A stretch of DNA of 64,000 nucleotides from Ensifer adhaerens (GTDB taxonomy: Bacteria > Pseudomonadota > Alphaproteobacteria > Rhizobiales > Rhizobiaceae): assembly GCA_900215285.1 (NCBI GenBank), contig OCMG01000004.1, positions 1,297,501 to 1,361,500 of the forward strand, read 5' to 3'. Shown one piece after another: positions 1 through 13,093 of this stretch. The notes under the pieces are model-generated. The model searched no databases. It had not been told where the DNA came from and saw only the letters and a program-made list of their open reading frames with translations. The position numbers and the translations under genes were made by a program. Position 1 is the first letter of the stretch. Each line of letters begins with the position of its first letter.

Positions 1-694
1 TCTCCTCTCTGACGACGGCACAGCTTGCCGTGGTCACGACCGGCCAGATGGCGGCGTTGACCTCCACCCAGCTTGCCGCGATGACCACCACGGATGTGGC
101 CGCGCTCACCACGGGCCAGCTGGCCGCAATCAGCACGACGGCGATCGGCGGCATGACCACCGCGCAGATCGGTGCTCTGACGACGACGCAGGTGGCCGCC
201 CTGTCGACGGTTTCGGTCGGAGCCCTCAGCTCGGCCCAGATCGGCGCGATGAACTCCGCCGATCTCGCCGCCATGACCACGGGTGACGTTGCCGCGATCA
301 GCACGAAGGCGATTACCGGCATCTCCACGACGAACTTCGCGACGCTGTCGACGGCTCAGGTGGCTGCGTTGACCACGGCGCAGATGGGGGCCCTGACGAC
401 GGGTCAGGTTGCCGCGCTGACGACGGCGCAGCTGGCTGTGGTCACCACGGCACAGATGGGTGCGCTCTCGTCGACCCAGCTCGCCGCCATGACCACGACG
501 GATGTCGCGGCTCTGACCACGACACAGCTCGCCGCGGTCAAGTCCACCGCCATTGCAGGCCTCACCTCCGCCCAGGTCGGCGCGCTCACCACGGGTCAGG
601 TGGCTGCCCTGACCACCAGTCAGGCCAGCGCACTCACCTCTACGCAGATGGCCGCGATCTCCTCCGCAAACCTCGCCGTCCTCACCACCGGCAA
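1..694 (+). repeat. Long near-identical duplication, copy 1
   Basis: Bases 1-694 match 2857-3550 with a single mismatch (618 A versus 3474 G), while neighbouring 408-bp blocks differ at many third positions. The offset is 2856 bp, exactly seven super-repeats. The match continues to the left edge of the window, so its true length is unknown. Confidence 0.9.
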
Positions 695-3600
695 CGTCGC
701 GGCATTGAGCACGAAGGCTGTTGCCGCTGTCTCTACCGCCAATTTTGCCACGCTCTCCACCGGCCAGGTCGCAGCCCTTACAGCGGCCCAGGTCGGTGCA
801 CTCACGACCGGCCAGGTCGGGGCCCTCACGACGGCGCAGCTCGCTGTCGTGACCACAACGCAGATCGGCGCACTCTCTTCGACGCAGCTGGCCGCGATGA
901 CCACCACGGATGTGGCAGCTCTGTCGACCACGCAGTTTGCAGCGGTCAAGTCGACCGCCATTGCGGGCCTCACCTCTGCCCAGGTCGGTGCTCTGACCAC
1001 GGGCCAGGTCGCCGCGTTGACGACGGGTCAGGCCAGCGCTCTGACGTCGCCGCAATTGGCGGCCATCTCGTCCGCCAACCTCGCGGTCATGACGACGGGT
1101 AATGTGGCAGCCCTCAGCACCAAGGCAATTGCCGGTCTTTCGTCGACCAACTTCGCGACCCTGTCCACCAGTCTGATCGCAGCGCTCACCTCGTCGCAGG
1201 TCGGCGCCCTGACGACAGCTCAGGTCGGCGCGCTGACGACGGCGCAGCTTGCCGTGGTCACGACCGGCCAGATGGCGGCCCTGACTTCTTCGCAACTTGC
1301 CGCCATGAACACCGCAAATGTCGCGGCGCTCACGACAGGACAGGCCGCCGCGATCAGCTCCAACGCCATTGCCGGCCTCACCTCTGCCCAGGTCGGCGCT
1401 CTGACCACGGGTCAGGTGGCTGCCCTGACGACGGGCCAGGCCGGTGCGCTGACCTCGACGCAGATGGCGGCGATCTCGTCGGCCAACCTTGCCGTCCTCA
1501 CGACGGGCAATGTCGCGGCGCTCAGCTCGAAGGCGATCGCCGGTCTTTCGTCGACCAACTTTGCGACCCTGTCCACCGGCCAGGTCGCAGCTCTGACCGC
1601 CACCCAGGTCGGCGCTCTGACGACGGGCCAGGTTGGCGCGCTGACGACGGCGCAGCTCGCTGTCGTGACCACGACGCAGATCGGTGCGCTCTCGTCGACG
1701 CAGCTCGCCGCCATGACCACGACGGATGTCGCGGCTCTGACCACGACGCAGCTCGCCGCGGTCAAGTCCACGGCCATTGCAGGCCTCACCTCTGCCCAGG
1801 TCGGCGCGCTCACCACGGGGCAGGTCGCTGCCCTGACGACGGGCCAGGCCAGCGCGCTCACCTCGACGCAGATGGCGGCGATCTCGTCGGCCAACCTTGC
1901 CGTCCTCACGACGGGCAATGTCGCGGCGCTCAGCTCGAAGGCGATCGCCGGTCTTTCGTCGACCAACTTCGCGACCCTGTCCACCGGTCAGGTCGCAGCC
2001 CTCACCGCCACGCAGGTCGGCGGGCTGACGACCGGTCAGGTCAGCGCGCTGACGACGGCACAGCTGGCCGTGGTCACGACCGGCCAGATGGCGGCGTTGA
2101 CCTCCACGCAGCTTGCCGCGATGACCACCACGGATGTGGCCGCGCTGACGACCGGTCAGGTCGCCGCGATCAGCTCGAACGCAATTGCCGGGCTGACCTC
2201 CACGCAGGTCGGCGCTCTGACCACAGGTCAGGTTGCTGCTCTGACGACGGGTCAGGCCGGTGCGCTCACCTCCACGCAAATGGCGGCGATCTCGTCTGCT
2301 AACCTCGCCGTTCTCACGACCGGCAATGTCGCGGCGCTGACCACCAAGGCCGTTGCCGGTCTTTCGTCGACCAACTTCGCCGCGCTGTCGACCGGTCAGG
2401 TCGCAGCCCTCACCGCCACGCAGGTCGGCGCTCTGACGACGGGTCAGGTCGGCGCTCTGACGACGGCGCAGTTGGCTGTGGTCACCACGACGCAGATCGC
2501 GGCACTGAACTCGACGCAGCTCGCTGCAATGACCACGACGGATGTCGCGGCTTTGACCACGACGCAGCTCGCCGCGGTCAAGTCCACCGCCATTGCAGGC
2601 CTCACCTCCGCCCAGGTCGGCGCTCTGACCACGGGTCAGGTGGCTGCCCTGACGACAGGCCAGGCCAGCGCGCTCACCTCCACGCAGATGGCGGCGATCT
2701 CGTCGGCCAACCTTGCGGTTCTCACGACGGGCAATGTCGCGGCGCTGAGCACCAAGGCGATTGCCGGTCTTTCGTCCACCAACTTCGCCACGCTGTCCAC
2801 CGGCCAGGTCGCGGCTCTGACCTCCACGCAGGTCGGCGCTCTGACGACGGGCCAGGTCTCCTCTCTGACGACGGCACAGCTTGCCGTGGTCACGACCGGC
2901 CAGATGGCGGCGTTGACCTCCACCCAGCTTGCCGCGATGACCACCACGGATGTGGCCGCGCTCACCACGGGCCAGCTGGCCGCAATCAGCACGACGGCGA
3001 TCGGCGGCATGACCACCGCGCAGATCGGTGCTCTGACGACGACGCAGGTGGCCGCCCTGTCGACGGTTTCGGTCGGAGCCCTCAGCTCGGCCCAGATCGG
3101 CGCGATGAACTCCGCCGATCTCGCCGCCATGACCACGGGTGACGTTGCCGCGATCAGCACGAAGGCGATTACCGGCATCTCCACGACGAACTTCGCGACG
3201 CTGTCGACGGCTCAGGTGGCTGCGTTGACCACGGCGCAGATGGGGGCCCTGACGACGGGTCAGGTTGCCGCGCTGACGACGGCGCAGCTGGCTGTGGTCA
3301 CCACGGCACAGATGGGTGCGCTCTCGTCGACCCAGCTCGCCGCCATGACCACGACGGATGTCGCGGCTCTGACCACGACACAGCTCGCCGCGGTCAAGTC
3401 CACCGCCATTGCAGGCCTCACCTCCGCCCAGGTCGGCGCGCTCACCACGGGTCAGGTGGCTGCCCTGACCACCGGTCAGGCCAGCGCACTCACCTCTACG
3501 CAGATGGCCGCGATCTCCTCCGCAAACCTCGCCGTCCTCACCACCGGCAATGTTGCGGCGCTCAATGCCAAGGCGCTGGTGGGTCTTTCGACGACAAACT

Positions 3601-4523
3601 TCGCGGCACTGTCCACCGGCCAGGTTGCAGCCCTGACAACGACCCAGGTTGCCGAACTGACGACAGGCCAGGTTCATGCCATGACGACGGCACAGCTGGC
3701 AGTGGTCACCACCACGCAGCTCGGCGCCCTGACGACAAATCAGGTCGCGGCCCTCAGCACCGACAATGTGGCAGCGCTCACGACCACACAGCTCGGCGCG
3801 ATCAAGTCCACCTCGCTGTCCGGCATCACGTCCGCCCAGATCGGCGCATTGACCACCGGCCAGGTTGCCGCCCTTTCGACCGGTCAGGTCGGAGCCCTGA
3901 GTTCGACGCAGATGGCCGCCTTCGTCACGGCAGACATTGCCGCCATGACGACCGCCGAAGTCGCCGCCATCAGCACGAAGGCCATCGGCGGGATGACGAC
4001 GGCGGGCTTTGCCACGCTGTCGACCACCCAGGTCGCAGCGTTGACGACGGCGCAGGTCAGCGCCCTGAGCACGAGCCAGGTCGCCGCCCTGACAACGGCA
4101 CAGCTTGGCGCCATGACCACCGCGCAGGTCGGCGCGCTGACATCGACGCAGCTCGCATCCATGACCACGACCGATATTGCCGCTCTGACCACGACGCAGG
4201 TCGCAGCGCTGAGCACCGCGGCGGTTCCCGGTCTGACGAGCACGCAGATCGGTGCGATGTCGACGGCTCAGGCCGATGCACTGACTTCCCTGCAGGTGGC
4301 GGCTCTGCGCTCCTCGCAGATTGCGGCGCTGAGCACCGCCGATATAGCGACCTTCACGACGTCGGACATCGCCGCGATCAGCACGACCGCGATCACCGGT
4401 CTTTCGACCACCGATATCGCGCACCTGTCGAGCTCGCAGCTGCAGGCGCTGAAGTCCTCGCAGATCCAGGCCATGCTTGATGACCAGGTTGCTGCGGTGG
4501 TTGTCGCCTACCAGGCGATCTGA
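3..4523 (+). CDS. Thr/Ser-rich octapeptide-repeat protein, 5' end outside window
   Basis: The frame is open from base 3 to the TGA at 4521-4523, giving about 1,506 visible residues. Almost all of it is an 8-residue repeat of the form L-T-T-x-Q-V-A-A, with position 1 L/M/V/I, positions 2-3 T or S, position 5 Q/N/D and positions 7-8 small. About a third of residues are Thr or Ser; Cys and aromatic residues are almost absent. Seventeen octamers form a 136-residue super-repeat. The C-terminus departs from the pattern and ends AYQAI. A GTG at 30 could be called a start, but the same sequence recurs internally at 2886, so the true start must lie upstream. I recognise no characterised family; a secreted or surface fibrous protein is inferred. 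The downstream glycosyltransferase suggests the Thr/Ser residues may be glycosylated. No secretion signal can be judged without the N-terminus. Confidence 0.85.
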   Translation, partial: SSLTTAQLAVVTTGQMAALTSTQLAAMTTTDVAALTTGQLAAISTTAIGGMTTAQIGALTTTQVAALSTVSVGALSSAQIGAMNSADLAAMTTGDVAAISTKAITGISTTNFATLSTAQVAALTTAQMGALTTGQVAALTTAQLAVVTTAQMGALSSTQLAAMTTTDVAALTTTQLAAVKSTAIAGLTSAQVGALTTGQVAALTTSQASALTSTQMAAISSANLAVLTTGNVAALSTKAVAAVSTANFATLSTGQVAALTAAQVGALTTGQVGALTTAQLAVVTTTQIGALSSTQLAAMTTTDVAALSTTQFAAVKSTAIAGLTSAQVGALTTGQVAALTTGQASALTSPQLAAISSANLAVMTTGNVAALSTKAIAGLSSTNFATLSTSLIAALTSSQVGALTTAQVGALTTAQLAVVTTGQMAALTSSQLAAMNTANVAALTTGQAAAISSNAIAGLTSAQVGALTTGQVAALTTGQAGALTSTQMAAISSANLAVLTTGNVAALSSKAIAGLSSTNFATLSTGQVAALTATQVGALTTGQVGALTTAQLAVVTTTQIGALSSTQLAAMTTTDVAALTTTQLAAVKSTAIAGLTSAQVGALTTGQVAALTTGQASALTSTQMAAISSANLAVLTTGNVAALSSKAIAGLSSTNFATLSTGQVAALTATQVGGLTTGQVSALTTAQLAVVTTGQMAALTSTQLAAMTTTDVAALTTGQVAAISSNAIAGLTSTQVGALTTGQVAALTTGQAGALTSTQMAAISSANLAVLTTGNVAALTTKAVAGLSSTNFAALSTGQVAALTATQVGALTTGQVGALTTAQLAVVTTTQIAALNSTQLAAMTTTDVAALTTTQLAAVKSTAIAGLTSAQVGALTTGQVAALTTGQASALTSTQMAAISSANLAVLTTGNVAALSTKAIAGLSSTNFATLSTGQVAALTSTQVGALTTGQVSSLTTAQLAVVTTGQMAALTSTQLAAMTTTDVAALTTGQLAAISTTAIGGMTTAQIGALTTTQVAALSTVSVGALSSAQIGAMNSADLAAMTTGDVAAISTKAITGISTTNFATLSTAQVAALTTAQMGALTTGQVAALTTAQLAVVTTAQMGALSSTQLAAMTTTDVAALTTTQLAAVKSTAIAGLTSAQVGALTTGQVAALTTGQASALTSTQMAAISSANLAVLTTGNVAALNAKALVGLSTTNFAALSTGQVAALTTTQVAELTTGQVHAMTTAQLAVVTTTQLGALTTNQVAALSTDNVAALTTTQLGAIKSTSLSGITSAQIGALTTGQVAALSTGQVGALSSTQMAAFVTADIAAMTTAEVAAISTKAIGGMTTAGFATLSTTQVAALTTAQVSALSTSQVAALTTAQLGAMTTAQVGALTSTQLASMTTTDIAALTTTQVAALSTAAVPGLTSTQIGAMSTAQADALTSLQVAALRSSQIAALSTADIATFTTSDIAAISTTAITGLSTTDIAHLSSSQLQALKSSQIQAMLDDQVAAVVVAYQAI
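15..4502 (+). repeat. Phase-locked 408-bp in-frame tandem array (17 x 24 bp)
   Basis: A landmark reading ACGGCNCAGCT recurs at 15, 423, 831, 1239, 1647, 2055, 2463, 2871, 3279, 3687 and 4095, exactly 408 bp apart each time. Each 408-bp block encodes seventeen octapeptides. No indel has disturbed the phase across ten periods, so both the 24-bp unit and the 408-bp unit have been preserved. The last block is more divergent than the central ones. Confidence 0.9.
2857..3550 (+). repeat. Long near-identical duplication, copy 2
   Basis: This is the partner of bases 1-694, seven 408-bp super-repeats downstream, with 693 of 694 positions identical. The first mismatch after it is at 3551 (T, against C at 695). 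It suggests a recent duplication or gene conversion inside the repeat gene. Confidence 0.9.
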
Positions 4524-4549
4524 TCGGCAGAAGCGTCGCATAACGATCA

Positions 4550-4576
4550 ACGGGCGGGTGCCATGCATCCGCCCGT
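4550..4576 (+). terminator. Stem-loop after the repeat-protein gene
   Basis: ACGGGCGG (4550-4557) pairs perfectly with CCGCCCGT (4569-4576) around an 11-nt loop, 27 bases after the stop codon. The tail is only weakly T-rich, so termination strength is uncertain. It probably separates the repeat-protein transcript from the glycosyltransferase gene. Confidence 0.5.
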
Positions 4577-4714
4577 CTTGCGTTCCGGCTTTCTCTTAAG
4601 CGCATAGACCTCAATTCTGCCGAGCGATGGCAGGTTTAAGGCAAGCTCCTCAAGCTATTCATGGCAAAGGGCCCGGAAGGGGTTTCGCGCGGACCGAATG
4701 GAATTGGGGGAAAC

Positions 4715-7926
<3,212 letters not shown>

Positions 7927-8048
7927 GCGTGTATGTCGGTCAGTCTCCGGAACCGGAGTACCGCGCATCGTTGTCGGTGGCGGGGGTCCGCGGAAGAGCC
8001 GGTTTGACAGCCCGCCTTCTGTTCGCAACATCTAATGCTTGCGGGTTA

Positions 8049-9815
8049 TTACGCGGTTCTTTCCGCCTCCAGTCCGAGTTCGGCCATCATCGCTTCGCGC
8101 ATCAGGAATTTCTGCGGCTTGCCGGTGACGGTCATCGGCAGGCTTTCGACCAGCCTGACATGAGACGGAACCTTGTAATGCGCGATCTGGCCACGGCAGA
8201 AATCCTGGATAGCGGCTTCGCTGACTGAGTGGCCGGGATGCGGCACGATCCAGGCGACGACCTCCTCGCCGTATCGCTTGCTCGGAATTCCGAAGACCTG
8301 CACCTGTGCAACGTCCGGATGGCGATAAAGGAATTCCTCGATTTCGCGCGGGTATATGTTTTCGCCGCCCCGAATGATCATGTCCTTCAGTCGTCCGACG
8401 ATGTTGCAGTAGCCGTCTGCATCGATGGTTGCGAGATCGCCGGTCCGCATCCACCCGCCGTCTGCGATGCTTTCTGCGGTTTTTTCCGGCTCGTCCCAAT
8501 AGCCTGACATCACGGAATAGCCGCGTGTCCACAATTCGCCAACCGCGCCGGCGGGCACTGTCGAACCGTCTTCGGCGACGACTTTCACCTCCACATGCGG
8601 ATGTACACGACCGACCGTCGACACCCGCTTTTCAAGAGGGTCATCGACAGCGCTCTGGAAGGAGACGGGGCTGGTTTCCGTCATCCCGTAGGCAATTGTC
8701 ACGTCGCGCATATGCATGTCGCCGATCACGCGCTTCATGACTTCGATCGGGCAGGGCGCGCCCGCCATGATGCCCGTCCGCAGGGTCGAGAGATCGCGGG
8801 AGGCGAATGTCGGATGGTCGAGCATGGTGACGAACATGGTCGGCACACCGTATAGCGCGGTTGCCCGTTCCGTCTCGACGGCGGCCAGGACTTGGCCCGG
8901 CTCGAAGCCTTCGCCGGGGAAAATCATCGCCGCGCCCTTGGTCACGCATCCGAGCGTTCCCATGACCATGCCAAAGCAATGGTAAAGCGGAACGGGAATG
9001 CAGAGCCTGTCGGCCTCGGTGAGCTCGATCGCCGCGGTAACGAAGCGGGCATTGTTGAGAATGTTGCGATGGGTAAGGGTTGCACCCTTCGGCGCACCCG
9101 TGGTGCCACTGGTAAACTGGATGTTGATCGGGTCGTCCGGCAGCAGTCCATGCGTGATGGTATCGAGTTGCATGTGTTGCACCGGGCCGCCGAAGCCCAA
9201 GACCTCCTCGAACGAGAACATGCCCGCCTGGGGGGCCTCCGCAAGATGGACGACCGAGCGCAGGGATGGCAGGCGGGCCGCCTTGAGCGCGCCAGGACGA
9301 CAGGTTTCCAGCTCCGGCAACAGTTCCCGCAACATGGCGAGATAGTCCGAAGTCTTGAAACGCGACGCCAGAACGAGCGCTTTGGATCCGGATTTCGCCA
9401 GCGCATATTCCAGCTCCGAAGTGCGGTAGGCTGGATTGATGGTGACCAGGATGACCCCGATCCGGGCCGTTGCAAATTGCGTCACCAGCCATTCGAGCCG
9501 GTTCGGTGACCAGATACCCAATCGGTCACCCTTCTCCAGCCCAAGCGCCAGAAGGCCGGCGGCGAGCGCATCGACCTTGCGGTCCAGCTCATGCCAGGTC
9601 AGGCGCAGTCCGCTGTCAGGAAAGACCGCTGCCTCACGCGGGCCGAACTTGACCACGGCGTCAGCAAAGACAGCCGGGATCGTCTGGTCAAGAAGGGGAA
9701 TGTCGGTGCGACCGGCAACATGGGACACGCCGCCGATGGGGCGACGCGATCCGCCGGAATTGCGCGCTTTGATTGTATATTCCGCTGTCGTTTCTGTTGG
9801 AACATGAATGGACAC
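8049..9815 (-). CDS. AMP-dependent acyl-CoA ligase (fatty-acid CoA ligase family)
   Basis: Activates a carboxylic acid to its acyl-adenylate and transfers it to CoA. The 588-residue protein has all ANL-superfamily motifs: [16 protein letters not shown] (phosphate-binding loop), [36 protein letters not shown] with the hinge, and the C-terminal catalytic Lys in TGKPQKF. It resembles medium/long-chain fatty acyl-CoA synthetases, but the substrate cannot be read from sequence. The GTG start at 9815 is supported by a strong GAGGAGGAG site just upstream. The gene stands alone: the glf gene is convergent, and the upstream phosphodiesterase gene is 251 bases away on the same strand. Confidence 0.9.
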   Translation of the reverse strand: MSIHVPTETTAEYTIKARNSGGSRRPIGGVSHVAGRTDIPLLDQTIPAVFADAVVKFGPREAAVFPDSGLRLTWHELDRKVDALAAGLLALGLEKGDRLGIWSPNRLEWLVTQFATARIGVILVTINPAYRTSELEYALAKSGSKALVLASRFKTSDYLAMLRELLPELETCRPGALKAARLPSLRSVVHLAEAPQAGMFSFEEVLGFGGPVQHMQLDTITHGLLPDDPINIQFTSGTTGAPKGATLTHRNILNNARFVTAAIELTEADRLCIPVPLYHCFGMVMGTLGCVTKGAAMIFPGEGFEPGQVLAAVETERATALYGVPTMFVTMLDHPTFASRDLSTLRTGIMAGAPCPIEVMKRVIGDMHMRDVTIAYGMTETSPVSFQSAVDDPLEKRVSTVGRVHPHVEVKVVAEDGSTVPAGAVGELWTRGYSVMSGYWDEPEKTAESIADGGWMRTGDLATIDADGYCNIVGRLKDMIIRGGENIYPREIEEFLYRHPDVAQVQVFGIPSKRYGEEVVAWIVPHPGHSVSEAAIQDFCRGQIAHYKVPSHVRLVESLPMTVTGKPQKFLMREAMMAELGLEAERTA

Positions 9816-10066
9816 GTGTTCTCCTCCTCGGAAGCTTGGCCCATTTTCCGCTTCCGGAGCGCCTCCTACGCGCCGAAAACGGTTCGGTTGTCATCCTGTT
9901 GCCACCCGCCTCCCGGGCTTGCAGCCGGATTCCATGATATCCGCCCTGACATCTTACGCCCTGACACATCGATTACCAGCACGTCATCGCAAAAATAGGA
10001 TTTGATTTTTTGCAGGATTTGGTCCGCGAGCCGCGATGGCTGCCGGCCGCCCGATCTGACGGCGCC
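9816..10066. other. Intergenic region upstream of acyl-CoA ligase, with a 15-bp-period direct repeat
   Basis: This 251-base stretch holds the ligase ribosome site, then CGCCCTGACA repeated at 9942-9951 and 9957-9966 (15-bp period), about 130 bases upstream of the ligase start. Such spaced direct repeats can be operator half-sites, but no regulator is identifiable here. No convincing gene was seen. Confidence 0.4.
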
Positions 10067-10867
10067 TCAGGGGCCTGTGCAGATCGGGGCCTGTCCCGTC
10101 ACCGTCTGGCCGACCTCGGCCTCATAGGCGCGGAAGCCGTTCTGATCGAGATCAAGGATGCGGTAGCAAGGGTTTCCACCGGTCCAGAGCGGATCGGGCG
10201 CATCAAGGTCCGTGATGAAGCGGTGAGCGCAGGCCTGACCGGAGCTGTAGGATATACCCTCGGGGCTCATGCCGGTCATCGGCAAATGAATATGGCCGAA
10301 GACGACGTGGCGAAGGCCGGGCGTATGCGCAGCGAGCCGGCGCATCAGGCGGCCGTCGTCATGCATTCCGATCCGGTCGAAATGCGCGATGCCGCAGTCC
10401 ATCGGCGGGTGATGGATGAAGATCGTGGCGGGTGTCTCGCCAGCGCCGGAAAGCGCCTCGTCAACGAAAACCATGCGATCGTCGCCGAACATGCCGCCAA
10501 TCACCCCCTTCTCGTGGCTGTCGAGGAAGATCAGACGCCCATGCGGCGTGTCGATGAACGACTGGATGAAACCGTTGGCGTCGCGCGGATGGTCGGGAAA
10601 GGCCTCTATGAATTGCGGGCGTGCATCGTGATTACCGAGCAGCAGCCGCACCTCGCAGGGAACGGGCGCAAGAATGTCCTTCAGGAGCGCATAGGCCGCC
10701 GGCTCGCCATCGTTGCAAAGGTCACCCGTGATCACCAGAAGATCGGCATCCGCATGCCTGGCCAGGATATCGGAAATGGCTGCGCGCAGCTGCCGCTCCG
10801 GATCCACGCCATTGACGGAAACGCCGGACGGAACGAGGTGGGTGTCGGTGATCTGGATGATTTTCAT
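10067..10867 (-). CDS. Calcineurin-like phosphodiesterase (GpdQ/CpdA type)
   Basis: Metallophosphoesterase with the dinuclear-metal motifs in order: DTH near the start (ITDTHLV), GDLCNDG, GNHD, a His in FIHHPP, and GHIHLP near the C-terminus. The 266-residue length fits class III cyclic-nucleotide or glycerophosphodiester phosphodiesterases. The start at 10867 (MKIIQITDTH) is preferred because upstream in-frame codons are not part of the conserved fold. It is the last gene of the ABC transporter operon, 71 bases after the binding-protein gene. It may hydrolyse an imported phosphodiester. Cytoplasmic location is likely because no signal peptide is seen. The exact substrate is unknown. Confidence 0.85.
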   Translation of the reverse strand: MKIIQITDTHLVPSGVSVNGVDPERQLRAAISDILARHADADLLVITGDLCNDGEPAAYALLKDILAPVPCEVRLLLGNHDARPQFIEAFPDHPRDANGFIQSFIDTPHGRLIFLDSHEKGVIGGMFGDDRMVFVDEALSGAGETPATIFIHHPPMDCGIAHFDRIGMHDDGRLMRRLAAHTPGLRHVVFGHIHLPMTGMSPEGISYSSGQACAHRFITDLDAPDPLWTGGNPCYRILDLDQNGFRAYEAEVGQTVTGQAPICTGP

Positions 10868-10938
10868 GGGCTGGTGTCTTTCCAATAAAAACGGCTGCCG
10901 AAGGGGCGCCTTCAGCAGCCGCATTCCGGTGATGTTGC

Positions 10939-12240
10939 TTATTGCATCAGTGCGTTGGTCTGCTCGACCATCTGCTTCAGGCCGTTTTCCGGCGTGACGT
11001 CGCCGCGCATGACCGCGCCGATAATGTCGCGCTGGGTGCGCCAGATGCGAACCGAGTCGCCGCCCGGATAGCCGGCCCAGGGAAGCGAGCGGTCAGCCTG
11101 CAGCGAAGCCGTCTTCACATTCGGATGCTCGGCATAATAGGGCGCCAGATAGTCGGGGCCGGTTGCCAGCTTGTTGGTCGGCAGGTAGCCGGTGATGCGG
11201 ACGATCGTGTTCTGAGCTTCGGGGCCGGTGATCCACTTCAGATATTTCCAGGCGGCATCCTGCTTGGCCTTGTCCTGGGTCAGGATCACGGCGGAGTTGC
11301 CGCCTGTCGGCACACCGCCCTTTTCCTTGTTGTCCAGCGGGAATGTGGCCGTCTTCAGCGGGAAGCGGTTGCCGACCAGAGCCTCGATCGTCTGGACATG
11401 GGCCGGTGTCGAGAAGATGAAGCCGGTTAGGCCGGCGCCGAACTGCTGGCGGGACTGGTCCCAATCGAGCAGGTTCTGGCCACCTTCCGTGACGAACTGG
11501 CGCGCCATCTTCAGCGCATTCAGGCCGATCTCGTTGTCGAAGGCTACCTTCTTGCTGGCCTCGTCAACCAGCTTGCCGCCCTGTTCGAAGACAAGCGACT
11601 GCCAGAGCCAGTCGTCCGGCCAGCCGTTGATGTCATAGCCCATGCCGGCAATCTTCGGATCGAGCGCGTGGATCTTCTTGGCGAGCGCGATCAGCTCCGG
11701 GAAGGTCGTGGGCATGTTGTCCGGGTCGCCACCGGCCTTCTTCACGAGATCGGCATTGATATACATGATCGGCGAGGACGCGTTGACCGGCAGGCCGAAC
11801 TGCTTGCCGTCGATCTGACCGAGAGCCGCCATCTTGGGCGAAAAGTTCTTGTCGAGAAAGGCCTGGCCGCCTTCGGCTGCGATGAACGGAGTCAGATCGG
11901 TGATCTGCTGGCGCGGCAACAGCGTGTGCACCAGTTCGGCCGTCATGTTGTAGCCGGAGAAATAGACATCCGGGAGATTGCCGGTGACGGCGGCGCGCAG
12001 GACCTGCTGCTGGCCATCGTTGTAGCTGGCGGCGGGCGCCAGAAAGTTGATCTTGATGTCGGGATTGTTCTTCATGAATTCATCCGCGAGCGGCTGATGG
12101 AATTTCGTGAAGCCCGGCAGGTTGTAGAGCACGTTGAGCGTGATCTGGTCGGCGGCGTGGACCGGTGCCGAAAGCCCGCCAAGCGTTGCGGCGGCGAGCC
12201 CGGCAAGGCTGCCGAGCATGAGGCGTCGATTGATTTTCAT
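10939..12240 (-). CDS. ABC transporter periplasmic binding protein, family 1 (UgpB-like)
   Basis: Extracytoplasmic solute receptor of the sugar / glycerol-3-phosphate type. The start at 12240 gives MKINRRLMLGSLAGL, a Tat-like or Sec signal with cleavage near VHAAD, and a mature protein of about 405 residues with the usual alternating lobes (for example FGLPVNASSPIMYINADL and GVPTGGNSAVIL). An ATG 16 codons further upstream would bury the signal, so it is rejected. It lies 37 bases downstream of the inner-membrane permease gene and precedes the phosphodiesterase gene. Together with the PHO-like box ahead of the operon this suggests a phosphorylated ligand such as glycerol-3-phosphate or a glycerophosphodiester; a sugar cannot be excluded. 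Confidence 0.88.
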   Translation of the reverse strand: MKINRRLMLGSLAGLAAATLGGLSAPVHAADQITLNVLYNLPGFTKFHQPLADEFMKNNPDIKINFLAPAASYNDGQQQVLRAAVTGNLPDVYFSGYNMTAELVHTLLPRQQITDLTPFIAAEGGQAFLDKNFSPKMAALGQIDGKQFGLPVNASSPIMYINADLVKKAGGDPDNMPTTFPELIALAKKIHALDPKIAGMGYDINGWPDDWLWQSLVFEQGGKLVDEASKKVAFDNEIGLNALKMARQFVTEGGQNLLDWDQSRQQFGAGLTGFIFSTPAHVQTIEALVGNRFPLKTATFPLDNKEKGGVPTGGNSAVILTQDKAKQDAAWKYLKWITGPEAQNTIVRITGYLPTNKLATGPDYLAPYYAEHPNVKTASLQADRSLPWAGYPGGDSVRIWRTQRDIIGAVMRGDVTPENGLKQMVEQTNALMQ

Positions 12241-12277
12241 GACGATCTCCAGACGTTGGGTTGGGAGGAGGAGAGGG

Positions 12278-13093
12278 TTATTTGACACCGGTCATGGTGA
12301 TGCCGGCGATGAAGTGGCGACGTGCCAGAAGGAAACAGACGAGCATGGGAAGCGTGATCAGCGTGGCGCCCGCCATCAGCGCCCCGTAATTGGCGCCGGA
12401 TTCGATATCGGCGAAAAACAGCATGCCGAGTGGCGGCGGCGCGAGTTCGGGCTGCGAGATGACGATCATGGGCCAGTAGAGATCGTTCCAGTGGGCGACC
12501 AGCGAGAAGACCGAAAAGGCGGCCAGCGACGGCAGCGACCCCCGCAGCACCAGGCCCCAGCAGATTTCCATCTCCGAGAACCCGTCCATCCGCGCCGCCT
12601 CGATGATCTCGTCCGGGTAGCTGCGGAAGGATTGATGGAAGAGGAAGATCGCGAAGACCGAGAGGAAGAAGGGGGCCATCATGGCGAAATAGGTGTTGAG
12701 CAGTTGCGCTTTGGCCAGCCCGACGAAGAGCGGCAGCGCCAGCGCCTGGATCGGCACGCAAAGGGCGGCAATCACGAGACCCATCAGCAGTTTCCGGCCC
12801 GGAAACCTGATCTTGGCGAGCGCATAGGCCGCCGGCACGGCAGTCAGGATCTGCACGATCAGGATGCCGCCGCAGACGATCACGCCATTCAGCATGAAAC
12901 GCGCCATCGGGGCCTGCGCAAGCGCTGCGCCGTAATTGGCCGCGCCGCTGAAGTCCTTGGGGATCGGCCAGAGCGAGACGTCGAAGATCTCCGCCGGCGA
13001 GCGGATCGAGGTGAGGAACATCCAGTAGAAGGGCAGGAGCATGATGGATGCGCCCGCTGCAAGAACCAGATGGGGACTGTATTTGCGCAGCAT
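12278..13093 (-). CDS. ABC transporter permease (UgpE/MalG-like)
   Basis: Six-helix inner-membrane permease of 271 residues. The coupling motif facing the ATPase is EAARMDGFSEMEICWGLVL, and membrane segments are evident (LVLAAGASIMLLPFYW, AFSVFSLVA and others). The stop of the preceding permease and this ATG overlap as TGATG at 13093, so translation is coupled. A much longer open frame reaching 14146 exists, but its N-terminal half is antisense-like noise across the neighbouring permease. It forms the heterodimeric channel with that neighbour. Confidence 0.9.
   Translation of the reverse strand: MLRKYSPHLVLAAGASIMLLPFYWMFLTSIRSPAEIFDVSLWPIPKDFSGAANYGAALAQAPMARFMLNGVIVCGGILIVQILTAVPAAYALAKIRFPGRKLLMGLVIAALCVPIQALALPLFVGLAKAQLLNTYFAMMAPFFLSVFAIFLFHQSFRSYPDEIIEAARMDGFSEMEICWGLVLRGSLPSLAAFSVFSLVAHWNDLYWPMIVISQPELAPPPLGMLFFADIESGANYGALMAGATLITLPMLVCFLLARRHFIAGITMTGVK

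Noticed and set aside
404-4243. Several open frames on the minus strand through the repeat gene
   Set aside because: They repeat with the 408-bp period and read Val/Ala/Cys-rich complements of the octapeptide repeat, so they follow from GC-rich repeated coding on the plus strand.
15-4502. Regular 24-bp/408-bp repeats as a CRISPR-like array
   Set aside because: Units are contiguous and in frame, vary at third positions and lack unique spacers; they encode a protein.
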